From Vitis vinifera (taxonomy: Eukaryota; Streptophyta; Magnoliopsida; Vitales; Vitaceae): DNA of 64,000 bases. The notes beneath the pieces were generated by a model. That model saw only the letters and a list, made by a program, of their open reading frames with translations. It searched no databases and had not been told where the DNA came from. Where the stretch lies: NCBI RefSeq assembly GCF_030704535.1, contig NC_081820.1, forward strand, positions 20,401,001 through 20,465,000, given 5' to 3'. This document shows positions 23,790-34,674 of the stretch, piece by piece. The translations under genes were made by a program, and so were the position numbers. How positions within the stretch are numbered: position 1 is the stretch's first letter; every line of letters begins with the position of its first letter.

Positions 23790-24675
23790 AGTGGCCAAGG
23801 ATCACCTCTTCAAATAGATTTAATATGACCATTATTTTGATCATTCTCAACGGTTTTGAACCCAAAAATGACCTCCAAACGTGGGTATTTGGACACTATT
23901 CCATGGGTCAAATACAATTTTTTTTAATAGAGTAAATTAATATATGCTATAATAAAAAATTTTAAAAAATAAGAATTATCCATTAAAATAAGTTTGATAG
24001 TGGTTTCTAGTGTTTCAAACATTTTTAATTTAAAAATACTTTTTAAAATTACTATCAAATCCGGTTTTATAAGTATATTATAATAATAGTTGCATTTTCC
24101 AACAAATTAAACTATTTTTTTTTTGTTCGAGAAGTTTTATTTTTTAGAATTGCTTATGTTACAATCTTCCTTGCAAAGTTTATTAACTAACTATAATAAT
24201 TGAATATAAAAAAAATCTTCCTTGATTTTCCTTCCAAAATCCTTAATATAATATCACACTAAAATCAAGGATCAAAGCCCAAATCATGCCCAATTTGCCT
24301 AAACGTTGATGGAGGGATAATTATTTGTATTTGTTACGATTTAATATAAGATACATATGCATATTAATATATTATATCATGACACGTTTCAAAATTTTGG
24401 ACCTCAAAACGTTGCTTCTAAAAATAAATTATCATTTTCAATATTCCATAGATTTCAATTCATGACATGGTTGATTAATGCTTTAATATTTTTAATCATT
24501 GCATTTACATTGATTGCCAAATTGCTTTTAGTGTCCTCCAATATTTTAATTAATTTACAGGGATCACTGTCTTTCCCCACTTATTTATTATATTTTTGCC
24601 TTCCAAATAACTAAGGTGCATGCAAATAAGGCTTAGAGGGTGCATGAGAACAAACACCAAGAAAAATTTTAAAAA
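23790..24675. other. AT-rich spacer with a short MITE-like inverted repeat
   Basis: Bases about 23992-24062 have imperfect inverted ends (TTTGATAGTGGTTTC and the complement of AAATTACTATCAAAT). Otherwise no features were seen. Confidence 0.35.
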
Positions 24676-24765
24676 TGTTGAAGCTCAAAGAGACAAGAGC
24701 AAAACCCATTTCATAGACACAGTTTTACAAAAGGGTATATATGGGTTTTTTATTTGGAAATAGGG

Positions 24766-24796
<31 letters not shown>

Positions 24797-24990
24797 GGGT
24801 GGGTGGGGGGGGGGGGGGGGGGGGGGGGAGAGAGATTCTGAGTGAAAATGTTGAAGCTCAAATAGACAAAAGCATAACCCATTTCATGGACAGATTTTTG
24901 CAAAAGGGTATATGTGGGTTTTCTTGGAAATGGGGGAGAGAGAGACGGGGAGAGAGAGAGAGAGAGAGAGAGAGGTGATGGGGTTGCAAC
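24676..24990. repeat. Duplicated block with GA repeats and a 24-base G run
   Basis: A segment of about 90 bases beginning TGTTGAAGCTCAAA occurs at 24676 and again at 24849. Each copy ends in a GA microsatellite (24767-24793 and 24937-24974). Between them lies an uninterrupted run of 24 G (24805-24828), preceded by shorter G runs. Short ORFs across this block come from the simple repeats. Confidence 0.85.
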
Positions 24991-25555
24991 TTGTGTGGGG
25001 AAGTTGGAAATTGCGTGAAGAAATTGTGCCCTCCCCACACTCCACCTTTGAAAAATGTAACCATCAAAACACCCAAAACCGTCCAACTAATGCACAACCC
25101 AGAGAAATAGGGAAGGCTAGCTACTCTACAAACAACCAATTATGGGACCATATCGGCTTGCCGCTTGGGGTCTTCTGACCTTTTCCCCTTCTTGGCGTGC
25201 CTTAAAGTTGGCTGGACCAGCTGACTTAGCCATGCACTTCCATCTCATTTGCGACCCATCCAAGCTCTTGCACATCTAAAGAAAGAAAAATTCAACATCA
25301 TTTTCAAATCGTGTAGACCACTGCAGATCAGAAGATGATTTTGGCATTTTGGAGGTGGGTTCATTGTCTTCAATCTTGGATATGGAAAGTTCATTGGGAG
25401 AGCCAAAAACGCTACTGTCGAGGCCGTTGACTTAAATGCCACCGCCCTGGCTCACAGGTAGTTCAGGGGATGTTGTCATCAAAGCTAACTGCTCTTAGTA
25501 GAACATGCATGAGAACAGGATTGAACTCTTCCCAACCCACAACATGTATCATGTA
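24991..25555. other. Intergenic DNA, no gene seen
   Basis: Moderate GC. The 65-codon minus-strand ORF at 25245-25442 has no recognisable features. Confidence 0.4.
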
Positions 25556-25750
25556 TGTGATATCCCACATATTGGATGGTGAAAAAAATTATTCAGAAGC
25601 TATACATGTATTTACTTCTGCTAATCACTTAAACGAATTTTAAAACGGGTCATATATGTATCGACTTCTTTTTATCATGTAAACACATTTTAAATTATCC
25701 TTTAGACTTAAAATGAACAAAGATTACACGATTAGGAGTAGGTTATTACA
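25556..25750 (+). mobile_element. Decayed TRIM LTR
   Basis: Begins TGTGATATCCCACAT and ends GGTTATTACA, matching the LTR ends of the TRIM at 1488-1910. It contains the same internal phrases (ATTTTAAA, CTTTAGACTTAAA). It is followed by a degraded primer-binding-site-like sequence. A weak second LTR may lie near 25900-25960. Confidence 0.55.
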
Positions 25751-26884
25751 AATAACATTAGAAGCAGGTGATTATAAATGATATAAGAGACTATCTTTTA
25801 ACTCTTGTGCGGCTAATAAAAGATGTTTTATTTAATTAATCCTACTATTCTACCTTACAATCTTATAAGACACGATACGAATGTATTTACATGAAATGAT
25901 TATGATATCTTATAAGCTCATTATGTAGATGCATTTTAAGCTTTAAGAGCCTTCTTGAACATATTGTCATGGAACATGTCATCCTAAAATTTGATTGATA
26001 ACTTTTTTTTTTTCAAAAGTTGTACTCCTTTATAGGTGATAAGATTCGTGAATACGTATGCGGTTAAATTAATGGTTTTTCATTTAATCACAAAAGCATA
26101 TGGAGGCATCAACTAATGAGTCCTTGGTTTGATCATTGATGCCGAGGCTGATTGTGATAATTACAAGTGCCCATCCAACTAGGAAGCACAATTGGTCTAT
26201 GTTAGGCTTTTTATATCACTTAGCTAACCAAAGAAAGAACCGGAAAAATATATGTAGATAAATGTGAACCATGTCCTCATTATACCCATGCCTCAATCAC
26301 CTTTACATTAATTAAGTGGAAAATGACACAAATATCACTGCCCCCTCTTCATATCCTTGGTGGCTTAAGCATCTTTATGAGGCATGCATATAGTAGATAT
26401 CGAGGATATACGCATAAAATATTGGATACAGTGAGAGGGGACAAGTTTCTCCATATTAGCTTTATATGTTCAGCATGCCAAATAACAGTCCTAATCATGG
26501 CCAGAATCCTTTGAAGTAGTTAATGCATCTTTATTAACTAATTGCACTACTCTTTATATATTCTTGTCAAGTCTTATAAAGATTAATTAGTACACCAACC
26601 ATGTTTCAACAATAATATTCCATGAGCAGTACTTTTGGCAAATCACATGAACCCTCTTCCAAGATTTTGAGCCTAAAGACATTTCAGGGTCCCATCAACG
26701 ATGAAGTCAATGAATACTTTTACGTCTAGCTATCAACACACCCCACCCTAACCCTAATGATTACTACTTAAAACATGCTATTTTGTAGCTTGTAATTAGC
26801 TCTTTTAAACACCTTTGAGTAGTAATTATTACATTTTAACTCAATTGACATGTTAGGGACCCTTGCAATCATTTATAATCAAAT
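25751..26884. other. Intergenic DNA, no gene seen
   Basis: AT-rich, with short ORFs only. It ends with CAAAT (26880-26884), the left target duplication of the solo LTR that follows. Confidence 0.5.
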
Positions 26885-28505
26885 TGTGTTAAGTTTTGGT
26901 GTTTTTAATAACTTTTTACTCACCAAAACAATTTAAGAATGAGGGAGAGTTGTATATAGTTCATGGCAAAGCTTTTGGAAGCTCAAATTCATGAAGAAAC
27001 CAAGCTTTGGAACCTCATAGTCCTTTGCCTTAGTCGTTCAAAGTATGCAAGGAAAGAGCAATGGAGAGAGGAAAACAGAGTGAAGAAAACAGAGGATAGC
27101 AGCTACAGTCTTCCTTCGCACTTTTGGAGCACTTTCCGAAGTCCATTTTCTACATGCTATATACCATTTCAAAGCTCAGGAAGTCAAGAATCCAACACCT
27201 CAAACCGTGTACGATTTGGAGCTAAAATGAGGAAGATATGGCCTTCGAAAGACAACTGTATCAAGTTGAGGGACAATTTCGCACCTTGCAAAATTGGAAC
27301 TTCAACATGCGAAATTTAAAGTGGATGGCAGCTGTGCAGTCGCGGTGAAGCCCAACATGAGAAAGTGATTTTGCAACTTGCGAACTTGGATCTCAACATG
27401 CGAAAGTGGATTCTAAGTTGCGAAATCAACTTGCGAAATTTTCGCAAGTCACCATGCAACGTGCGAAACTGGGATATTTGTGCACCGACTCTTTTTCTTC
27501 TGATATTTTGTGTCTAAATCTCCATTTTCTCCTTGTATTCAGTCACTCATGTAATTCCTTAGCTAGGAAGTATTCAAGGAAGGGTAAATTACCTTCCTAT
27601 ATAAACTCTCTTGTAAACACTTAAAAAACTCTCGCTAGGGAGCTTGTTCCAGGAGACCAACTTTTGTATAGTTTTGGAAGGAGAAATACAGAGCTCTCTT
27701 TGCTTTCCTTTTCTCTCTTCTATTTTCTCTTTTCTTGGAAGCCAAACAACCTCTGAGGATGTTTTCCTAGAGGATGAGAGGCTAAACCTTTAGTTTCTTG
27801 GAGTGAAGGAAGATAGGTGAAAAGTCCAGATGCAAAAGTGGAAAACTCTCGTGCATTAAATACAAGTAGTTGGAGTTCATAAATGGCTTTTAAATCTAAA
27901 GTTTTGCTTTAAATCCCTTAGAATCACTTTGAATGGCCAATACATGATAAGCTTTAGATCTCTATGGATACTTATTGCTAGATCCACATCAGACCATTAG
28001 TTATCATGTACGAGCCATTGGAAAGTGGGTCAAGGTGAAGACCCCTAGTGTCTAAAGCCATTAATGGAACTTGACTACCATTTCTATTTGACTTTTTATG
28101 GATTAAATCTTCATTGTTAAACCCATACCGGTTCGGGAAACAACCATCCTTTATGTTGTTGTCCCCAATACGAGGAGAAAAATCCGGAATTTCCCACTTT
28201 GCATTCTGAAATTGATCCTAGCAACCTTTAGCTCCGGGAGACTTTCTTTCTTCTATTTTTACCTAGTTCTATGTTAGTTTAGTTTCAAACACCATTTTCA
28301 AAACAAATTTTATTTTCTTTTAAACTTTAAGTTTTTGACAAAGGAAATTATCAGATTCAATTTATAATCTTGAGTCTATCACTGGTAGAGTGAAAACCCA
28401 TCCCAGAGTTCGACCCTAGAGCTGTTATACTATAATAGCTTTGCTATGCTAGTATGAGGTCATAAGATTTATAAATATTTTTTTATTAAAATACCCAACT
28501 GGGCA
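26885..28505 (+). mobile_element. Solo LTR (1.62 kb)
   Basis: Begins TGTGTTAAG and ends ACTGGGCA. It is flanked on both sides by the 5-base direct repeat CAAAT (26880-26884 and 28506-28510), the expected target duplication. No internal domain or second LTR is present, so this is a solo LTR left by LTR-LTR recombination. It contains a cluster of TTGCGAAA/TTTCGCAA motifs at 27280-27475, including a near-palindrome at 27430-27448. The 'cctatataaactctcttgtaaacactt' stretch (about 27596-27622) is a likely TATA/5' RNA region. The superfamily is not certain; the long LTR suggests Gypsy. Confidence 0.75.
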
Positions 28506-28510
28506 CAAAT

Positions 28511-29002
28511 CACCTAACCTTTAGCAGATGGTTAACCCTCCGCATGATCCCAAGCATGCTACATTCCCCAATTTTGAAATCCTACAACCTATTTGAGCTT
28601 GGTATATATGACATATTCTGCAGTCGATTCATAGGTAATGTTGAGTAGTACCACCAACTTCTATGCTGAAATGTTAAGAAAAATCAAAGTACTTAACCAA
28701 TTTTCAACTCATCCACCGAACTCTTCGAGTCATTTGGACCCATGCATACCCCATTTATCATTGTTGGTTAGTTAAGTAAATGTAATGAGCACTAATGATT
28801 AGCACGTACCCCATTAATTAAAGTTAGTGCCACACCAAACCGGCCCTGCACTTGAGCTTTACTGTGCATGACACTAAAAAGGCATAGCTTAAGTACTCTA
28901 AACTTTATGTAAGTTCAAAGCCGGTCCAATACAGATGCTTCTACAATTTAGACTAAGCAGTATCCGATATCTTATGTGACCAAACATGTTTATATGGTTT
29001 GG

Positions 29003-29039
<37 letters not shown>

Positions 29040-30363
29040 CTTGTTTTCCTCGATCTCATCATATTCCAATTTAGGGTTTACCTTTTTTAATCAATGAAGT
29101 TCTACTTACTTCATGATTAACCAATCCATCAAGCTGATAATACTATATATATGGGGATTGGTAGCGAGAAGCAACCATGGGTCAATGGTTTCCGAATTCA
29201 CGAGACAAAGTTGGTCAAGGTGCATGAATCAAATCAAAGGTTGATTTAGAGAAGTAATCAGCCACTTATTTTGATTAAGTTCAGAATTTTGGAGAAAGTA
29301 GGACAAAAAACCTAAGTCACAGAATAAAATTAGGGGAAAGAGGAAGAAGAATGGTGGCAAACGTGTTTTCATGTCACCATCTGTCATCATTGAATGCATT
29401 GAACACCAACAATAGTTTGTGGGAAATCTCAATCATCCGATGTCATAGCGTTAGTGTATTTGGAAGCTTATTTCGGCCACATTATTTGCTTCAAATGTCT
29501 ATCATTTAGGACAGTGACGCATGGGATATGTGTCTTTATTCTGATTCTTCTATATTAAAATGACTGGTAACTGGCCCATTATATGGTCTAAGCCAAACCA
29601 TATTTGGGATTAGTAATGGTTAGCATAGTTGACTTAGGAACAGACCCACCAAGGGCCTAGAAGGATCATGGTTTGACTTGGGTTCCTTTACTCCAACGCT
29701 CCTAGACCACCACCTACCACCACCACACCGCTACCACCACTCATAATTTTCACATCTTAAGACAGCAGTGGAGGGCTGGAGTTTAAATCTTATCAGAAAA
29801 ATATATGTTGTAGGTCACCTACTCTTCTTGAAACAATTATTTGGGCCCTTCCATATGGTTTCTAGGTTTATTTTATTGGTTGTATGGCAAGCATACACAT
29901 AGAGAATTGAACCTTGTGGTTCTGCCCACTTTGAATTAGTCATGGCTATATTGGATAGTTGAGCTAGGTGTGGACCAGACCAACACATTGGACTGAGAGC
30001 CACCCAGACGTCAGCCATAGGATTAACTGGCCTGGCCTAAACACTCCGGTATGAGCCCGGACCTTGCCCTATCAAGAAAATAGTGGATTTATATTATGAA
30101 TAAGAAAAATATATGAGTTGCATAAATTAAATTATAGAGATGGAATCAAATTAAGCCCATTTTTGTTTGTTATTTTTGCTTATAGGTTCAGAAAACCCTC
30201 AATTATTTATTAAAAAAATGAGGGATTAAAAAGAAGGAACCTAATCTCAAAATATGTCCAAAAATTTTTAATTATTAAAAATATTAAACTATTTTATTTT
30301 GAAATATTTTTAGAAAAATCTCAATTATTTATTATTAAAAAATAAAATAAATAAAATAAAAAG
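28511..30363. other. Intergenic DNA, no gene seen
   Basis: Contains a TA microsatellite (29008-29035) and a short CCACCA-rich stretch near 29700-29742. Scattered ORFs of 60-70 codons show no recognisable features. Confidence 0.5.
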
Positions 30364-31145
30364 TTAAGGCCTTGTTTGACAACTGTTTTTAAGAACAGTT
30401 TTATATTCTTAGAAAACACACTTTTGATGATTAGAAAAGTGTTTTCTATTTTCTATTCTTAAAAATTAAAAAAAAAATATGTTTTTAAAAAACATCTTTT
30501 AGCTGTTTTTAGTTATTTTCATTTACTTTTTTAAGGATTGTTAAAAAAAAATAATTATACAAACACATAGAGTAATAAAAAATAAAGCATTAAACAAAAA
30601 AAAATGTTTGAAAATATATTTATAAATATTTAAAATATGTTAAAAACATTTCAGGTTTCAACTAGACTAGACTTTTGTTTTACAAAACATCATAGGATAA
30701 TTTTAAAAAACTATTTTTTAGTTTTTGAAAACAGTTACCAAAAATAGCCTAATTAACCTTTTTTTTTTTTCTCAAACTGAAAAAACTTTACTAAGAATTA
30801 TCTTATTCAAAAATTATTTAGAACTTAGGGCTGGGAACATTCTCGTTATAAAAATTTACTTTTTTAAAAAAAAAATTTATGGCAATTTGAGAACATTTTC
30901 AAAATAGCTATCAAAAATAGTTTTTTAAAACAGTCTTAAAAAATAATTTTATAATATTTTATAAAATAAAAATTTATTTGAAATCTTAAAAGGTTTGTTT
31001 TTAAATAATTTTTGAAAATAACTTTTATATATGTTTTATTTTCAATTATTTCTTTAAAATAGTCTCGGTAAAACAATTGAAAATAATTTTTAAATATTTT
31101 TTTAAAAAAATAATTAATTCAAACAATAGTTTTGGAATGTGCCTA
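30364..31145. mobile_element. hAT-like MITE remnants
   Basis: A first unit at about 30366-30750 has imperfect inverted ends: GGCCTTGTTTGACAACTG on the left and, read on the other strand, GGCTATTTTTGGTAACTG on the right. A further AT-rich block to about 31145 repeats related sequence. Similar blocks occur at about 7995-8290, 14590-14905 and 37610-37990. There is no coding capacity. Confidence 0.5.
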
Positions 31146-31525
31146 AAACAAACATTTTGTTTGATTAAAGGGCAAATTTCATCCAAAATTCTATACTCAC
31201 ATGTGAACTGTTAAAATAGTCAAGCCTTCAATAAAAAGGAAACTGTTTGGCTCTTCCACAGTGCATGGGATATTGAAAATCCACCAGAAAGAAAAAACGT
31301 TGATGGGCCGTATGCAAGGTTAGGCCCACCCACTGAAATCAGAATCGGTTTATTGTAGACCTGGAAAGCCCAGTTAATATAAGATTTTATGAGACCCTCG
31401 TTCATAAATCGCGACCCAAGTCACGTTGCCTGGTTCCGGGCGGGAGGTTACATCTATCCAAGATTTTTTATGATCCTCATTCAAATTTTCCCTCCATTTG
31501 TCTTCCATAATCATTCCAATTTCTC

Positions 31526-33439
31526 ATGAAACTCGCGACGCCCAATACGCGTCTCTTCACGAGCTCTTCTATGGCCCCAAAATCAGGGCGAGTATCCAAG
31601 AATTCAATATCCACGGACACCAGTAAAGAGCTCCACGCACACCTCATAAGAACCCAATTGCACACTGACCCCTTTTTAATGTCTGATGTTATCAGATCGT
31701 ATTCTCTATCATCCACAAATCTGCACAAAGCCCATCTCGTTTTTAATCAGATTGAATGTCCCACATTGGTTGTTTGGAACCATATGATCCGGGGTTTGTC
31801 ACAAAGTGACCATCCAGTTGAAGCAATTCACATGTATACTCGTATGCATCACCAAGGAATAACTGGGAATAATCTGACTCTTATATTTCTTTTCAAGGCC
31901 TGTGCTCGGGTCTCGGATATTGTGTCTGGTCGAAAGATTCATGTTCATGCTCTGAAACTCGGGTTTGAGTCGTATCTTTTTGTTTCCAATGCTCTGATTC
32001 ATATGTATGCAATGTGTGGTCAATTGGGTTTTGCGCAGAAAATGTTTGATGGAATGCTGGATAGGGATTTGGTTTCTTGGAACACTTTGATTTGTGGTTA
32101 TAGTCAGTACAATAAATATAAGGAGGTGTTACGTCTTTTTGATGCTATGACAGCAGCAAATATAAAGGCTGATGCAGTGACTATGGTGAAGATTATTTTA
32201 GCTTGTAGCCATTTGGGTGATTGGGAGTTTGCTGATTCAATGGTGAAGTACATAAAGGAAAATAATCTTGAGATTGATGTTTACTTGGGAAACACTTTGA
32301 TTGATATGTATGGGAGGCGTAGTTTAGCTGAATTGGCACAAGGAGTTTTTGATAGGATGCGGGAAAGGAATATTGTTTCTTGGAACGCCTTGGTCATGGG
32401 GCATGCAAAAGTGGGAAATTTAACTGCAGCTCGGAAGCTTTTTGATAACATGCCGAAGAGGGATGTGATCTCTTGGACCTCTATGATAACAGGTTACTCT
32501 CAAGCTAGCCAATTTTCAGATGCAGTGAAGCTTTTTCAAGAAATGATGGCAGCTAAGGTGAAACCTGATAAAGTTACAGTGGCTAGTGTGCTTTCAGCTT
32601 GTGCCCATCTAGGCAAGCTGGATGTGGGATGGGCTGTTCACCACTATATTCGCAGGCATGGTGTACAAGCAGATATTTATGTGGGGAACTCCTTAATAGA
32701 TATGTACTGCAAATGTGGGATGGTAGAGAAGGCATTGGAAGTGTTTCACAGAATGAAAGATAAGGACTCTGTGTCATGGACTTCTGTCATTTCAGGCCTT
32801 GCTGTGAATGGTTTTGCGAATTCTGCACTTGACCTCTTCTCACAAATGTTGAGAGAAGGTGTTCAGCCAACCCATGGAACCTTTGTTGGGATTTTACTAG
32901 CTTGTGCCCATGCTGGGTTGGTGAATAAAGGTTTGGAATACTTTGAAAGTATGGAAAGTGTTCACGGATTAGTACCAGCTATGAAGCATTACGGGTGTGT
33001 GGTTGATCTCTTGAGCCGCTCAGGCAACATAGATAAGGCATATGAGTTCATAAAGAAAATGCCAATAGTTCCTGATGTTGTAGTATGGAGGATTTTGCTG
33101 AGTGCTTGTAAGCTTCATGGAAATGTTGTCCTAGCTGAGATTGCCACCAAGAGGCTTCTTGAATTGGATCCATGTGATAGTGGGAATTATGTTCTTCTAT
33201 CTAATACCTATGCAGGGGTGGATAGATGGGATGATGCTATGAAAATGAGAGAGTTGATGGAGGATAGTGATGTGCAGAAGCCATCTGGGAGTAGTTCTAT
33301 TGAAGTGGATGGCATGGTGTCAAATTACTCTCAAGAACCTGGTCTTCTCCAAGTTGAAACAAGGAATGATTTTACAGTATGTAAAAGTGCAGATATCCCT
33401 AAATCAATGCATGGCAGTTATAGGAAAATCAATATATGA
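31526..33439 (+). CDS. Pentatricopeptide repeat protein, E-type
   Basis: Intronless gene of 637 residues. The N-terminus (MKLATPNTRLFTSSS) is poor in acidic residues and rich in Ser/Thr/Arg, as in organelle-targeting peptides. About a dozen PPR motifs of mixed P, L and S length run from roughly residue 80 to 510, for example VVWNHMIRGLSQ, DLVSWNTLICGYSQ, DVISWTSMITGYSQ, VGNSLIDMYCKCG and DSVSWTSVISGLAVNG. An E/E+ region follows (VVWRILLSACKLHGN to SSSIEVDG, about 519-596). The usual DYW deaminase domain is absent; the last 40 residues match nothing I know. PLS-E proteins bind organellar RNA and many act in C-to-U editing, working with a separate DYW partner. The RNA target is unknown. The start is the first Met; Met16 is an alternative. 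Confidence 0.9.
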   Translation: MKLATPNTRLFTSSSMAPKSGRVSKNSISTDTSKELHAHLIRTQLHTDPFLMSDVIRSYSLSSTNLHKAHLVFNQIECPTLVVWNHMIRGLSQSDHPVEAIHMYTRMHHQGITGNNLTLIFLFKACARVSDIVSGRKIHVHALKLGFESYLFVSNALIHMYAMCGQLGFAQKMFDGMLDRDLVSWNTLICGYSQYNKYKEVLRLFDAMTAANIKADAVTMVKIILACSHLGDWEFADSMVKYIKENNLEIDVYLGNTLIDMYGRRSLAELAQGVFDRMRERNIVSWNALVMGHAKVGNLTAARKLFDNMPKRDVISWTSMITGYSQASQFSDAVKLFQEMMAAKVKPDKVTVASVLSACAHLGKLDVGWAVHHYIRRHGVQADIYVGNSLIDMYCKCGMVEKALEVFHRMKDKDSVSWTSVISGLAVNGFANSALDLFSQMLREGVQPTHGTFVGILLACAHAGLVNKGLEYFESMESVHGLVPAMKHYGCVVDLLSRSGNIDKAYEFIKKMPIVPDVVVWRILLSACKLHGNVVLAEIATKRLLELDPCDSGNYVLLSNTYAGVDRWDDAMKMRELMEDSDVQKPSGSSSIEVDGMVSNYSQEPGLLQVETRNDFTVCKSADIPKSMHGSYRKINI

Positions 33440-34590
33440 ACAATAGGTACAGACAATTAAAAATAAACTGTACCTTATATTGATACAGCTAGCATTGTCC
33501 ACAAGATGATCCTATTTGGTACTTTATCCAAATATCATCCTTGTCAGAGTCTGATTTGCTTCTATGTGGGAATAGTCAGGCTTTTTGAAATTCACCTTTG
33601 CGTGGGTGAAATAAAGGTTGGTTAATGTTGCAGCTGAAAGTATAGTGGTCTTAGAATTCACCATGGCTTGCCTGATGTTGTGAAGCAACTTGATGAGGTG
33701 GTCTTGGCGCTTGGAATCAAAAGCTTATAGTGTAAACCCTAATGCAGCCTGAATTTTCTTTGTAACCCTAGAGACAGTTCTGTACACTTAGAAAGCTGTG
33801 AAAAGAGGCCCTTTACTTCTCTATGGTGATAAAGAAACTTAGTCTGTGGCAAGGCACAGCATCACGGGATGAGAACCCAGCCAGATATCAGCTTTCAGAT
33901 TACTGACCAGATATTCTCAGATTGATTTATTCAAACCCCAAGCATTCTTTTGTTATGGGGATAAATGCTAACAAGCATCCTACATGGTAACTGTGCATTT
34001 TACAGAACTTGGGAGCCATGAACATTTTCAGGTGTCCAAACATGGTGCAGTGGTGGAGATTTTGATGACTGAAGAAATAGCAAGCGCCCTGACACATCGC
34101 AAGGGAAGTGAATGGCTTCATTATGGATCTTGAAGATCTCAAAGACAGTTTTTAAAGGTAAACAAGTAAACTTAACCATCTTCATTTTAACTTATGCGTT
34201 CAGTAGTTTTTCATGATATTGGATGATGATAGAATGTTATAAATATCAAAGGATGTGATTAAGCTGAAATCATATTGTTATATGATTGGTTTTCTTTTGC
34301 TAAAAGAATTCAAATGTTACTGCTCTGCTCTTTTCTCATTCATGCTTTCACCCTGAAGATTTTTTGGGAATGAAAAGAATGTTCATGCTTGTTTGGTTAG
34401 CAAGAATATGGAAAACATTTTGATGAAGGAAGAAGATAAATAACAACATAGCCTAGAATATTTTCATAGAAAAACATATCACCCCATGCAAATAGTTAAA
34501 AGAGAGAACAATAGTTTATTACTACATAATATCCTTCAACAATCATCCATGAGGATGATTGTTGTTTATTTACCATGTAGATTACTATCG
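33440..34590. other. Downstream region of the PPR gene
   Basis: Probably includes the PPR 3' untranslated region. Short ORFs at 33927-34185 have no features. The dehydrogenase-cluster repeat unit begins at about 34590. Confidence 0.4.
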
Positions 34591-34674
34591 GTCTCCACAA
34601 ACAATAGATAGATGAAATCAAAAGCAGCAAGCCGGAAATCACTTCAACGCCTAGAAACATAGCCTGATCTCCAT

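Noticed and set aside
24685-25178. ORFs rich in Arg-Glu, Ser-Leu, Pro or Gly
   Set aside because: Direct translations of GA, CT and poly-G/poly-C tracts.
28408-28420. B-box-like AGTTCGACCCT as a Pol III gene
   Set aside because: No A box at proper spacing and no stems; it lies near the end of a solo LTR.
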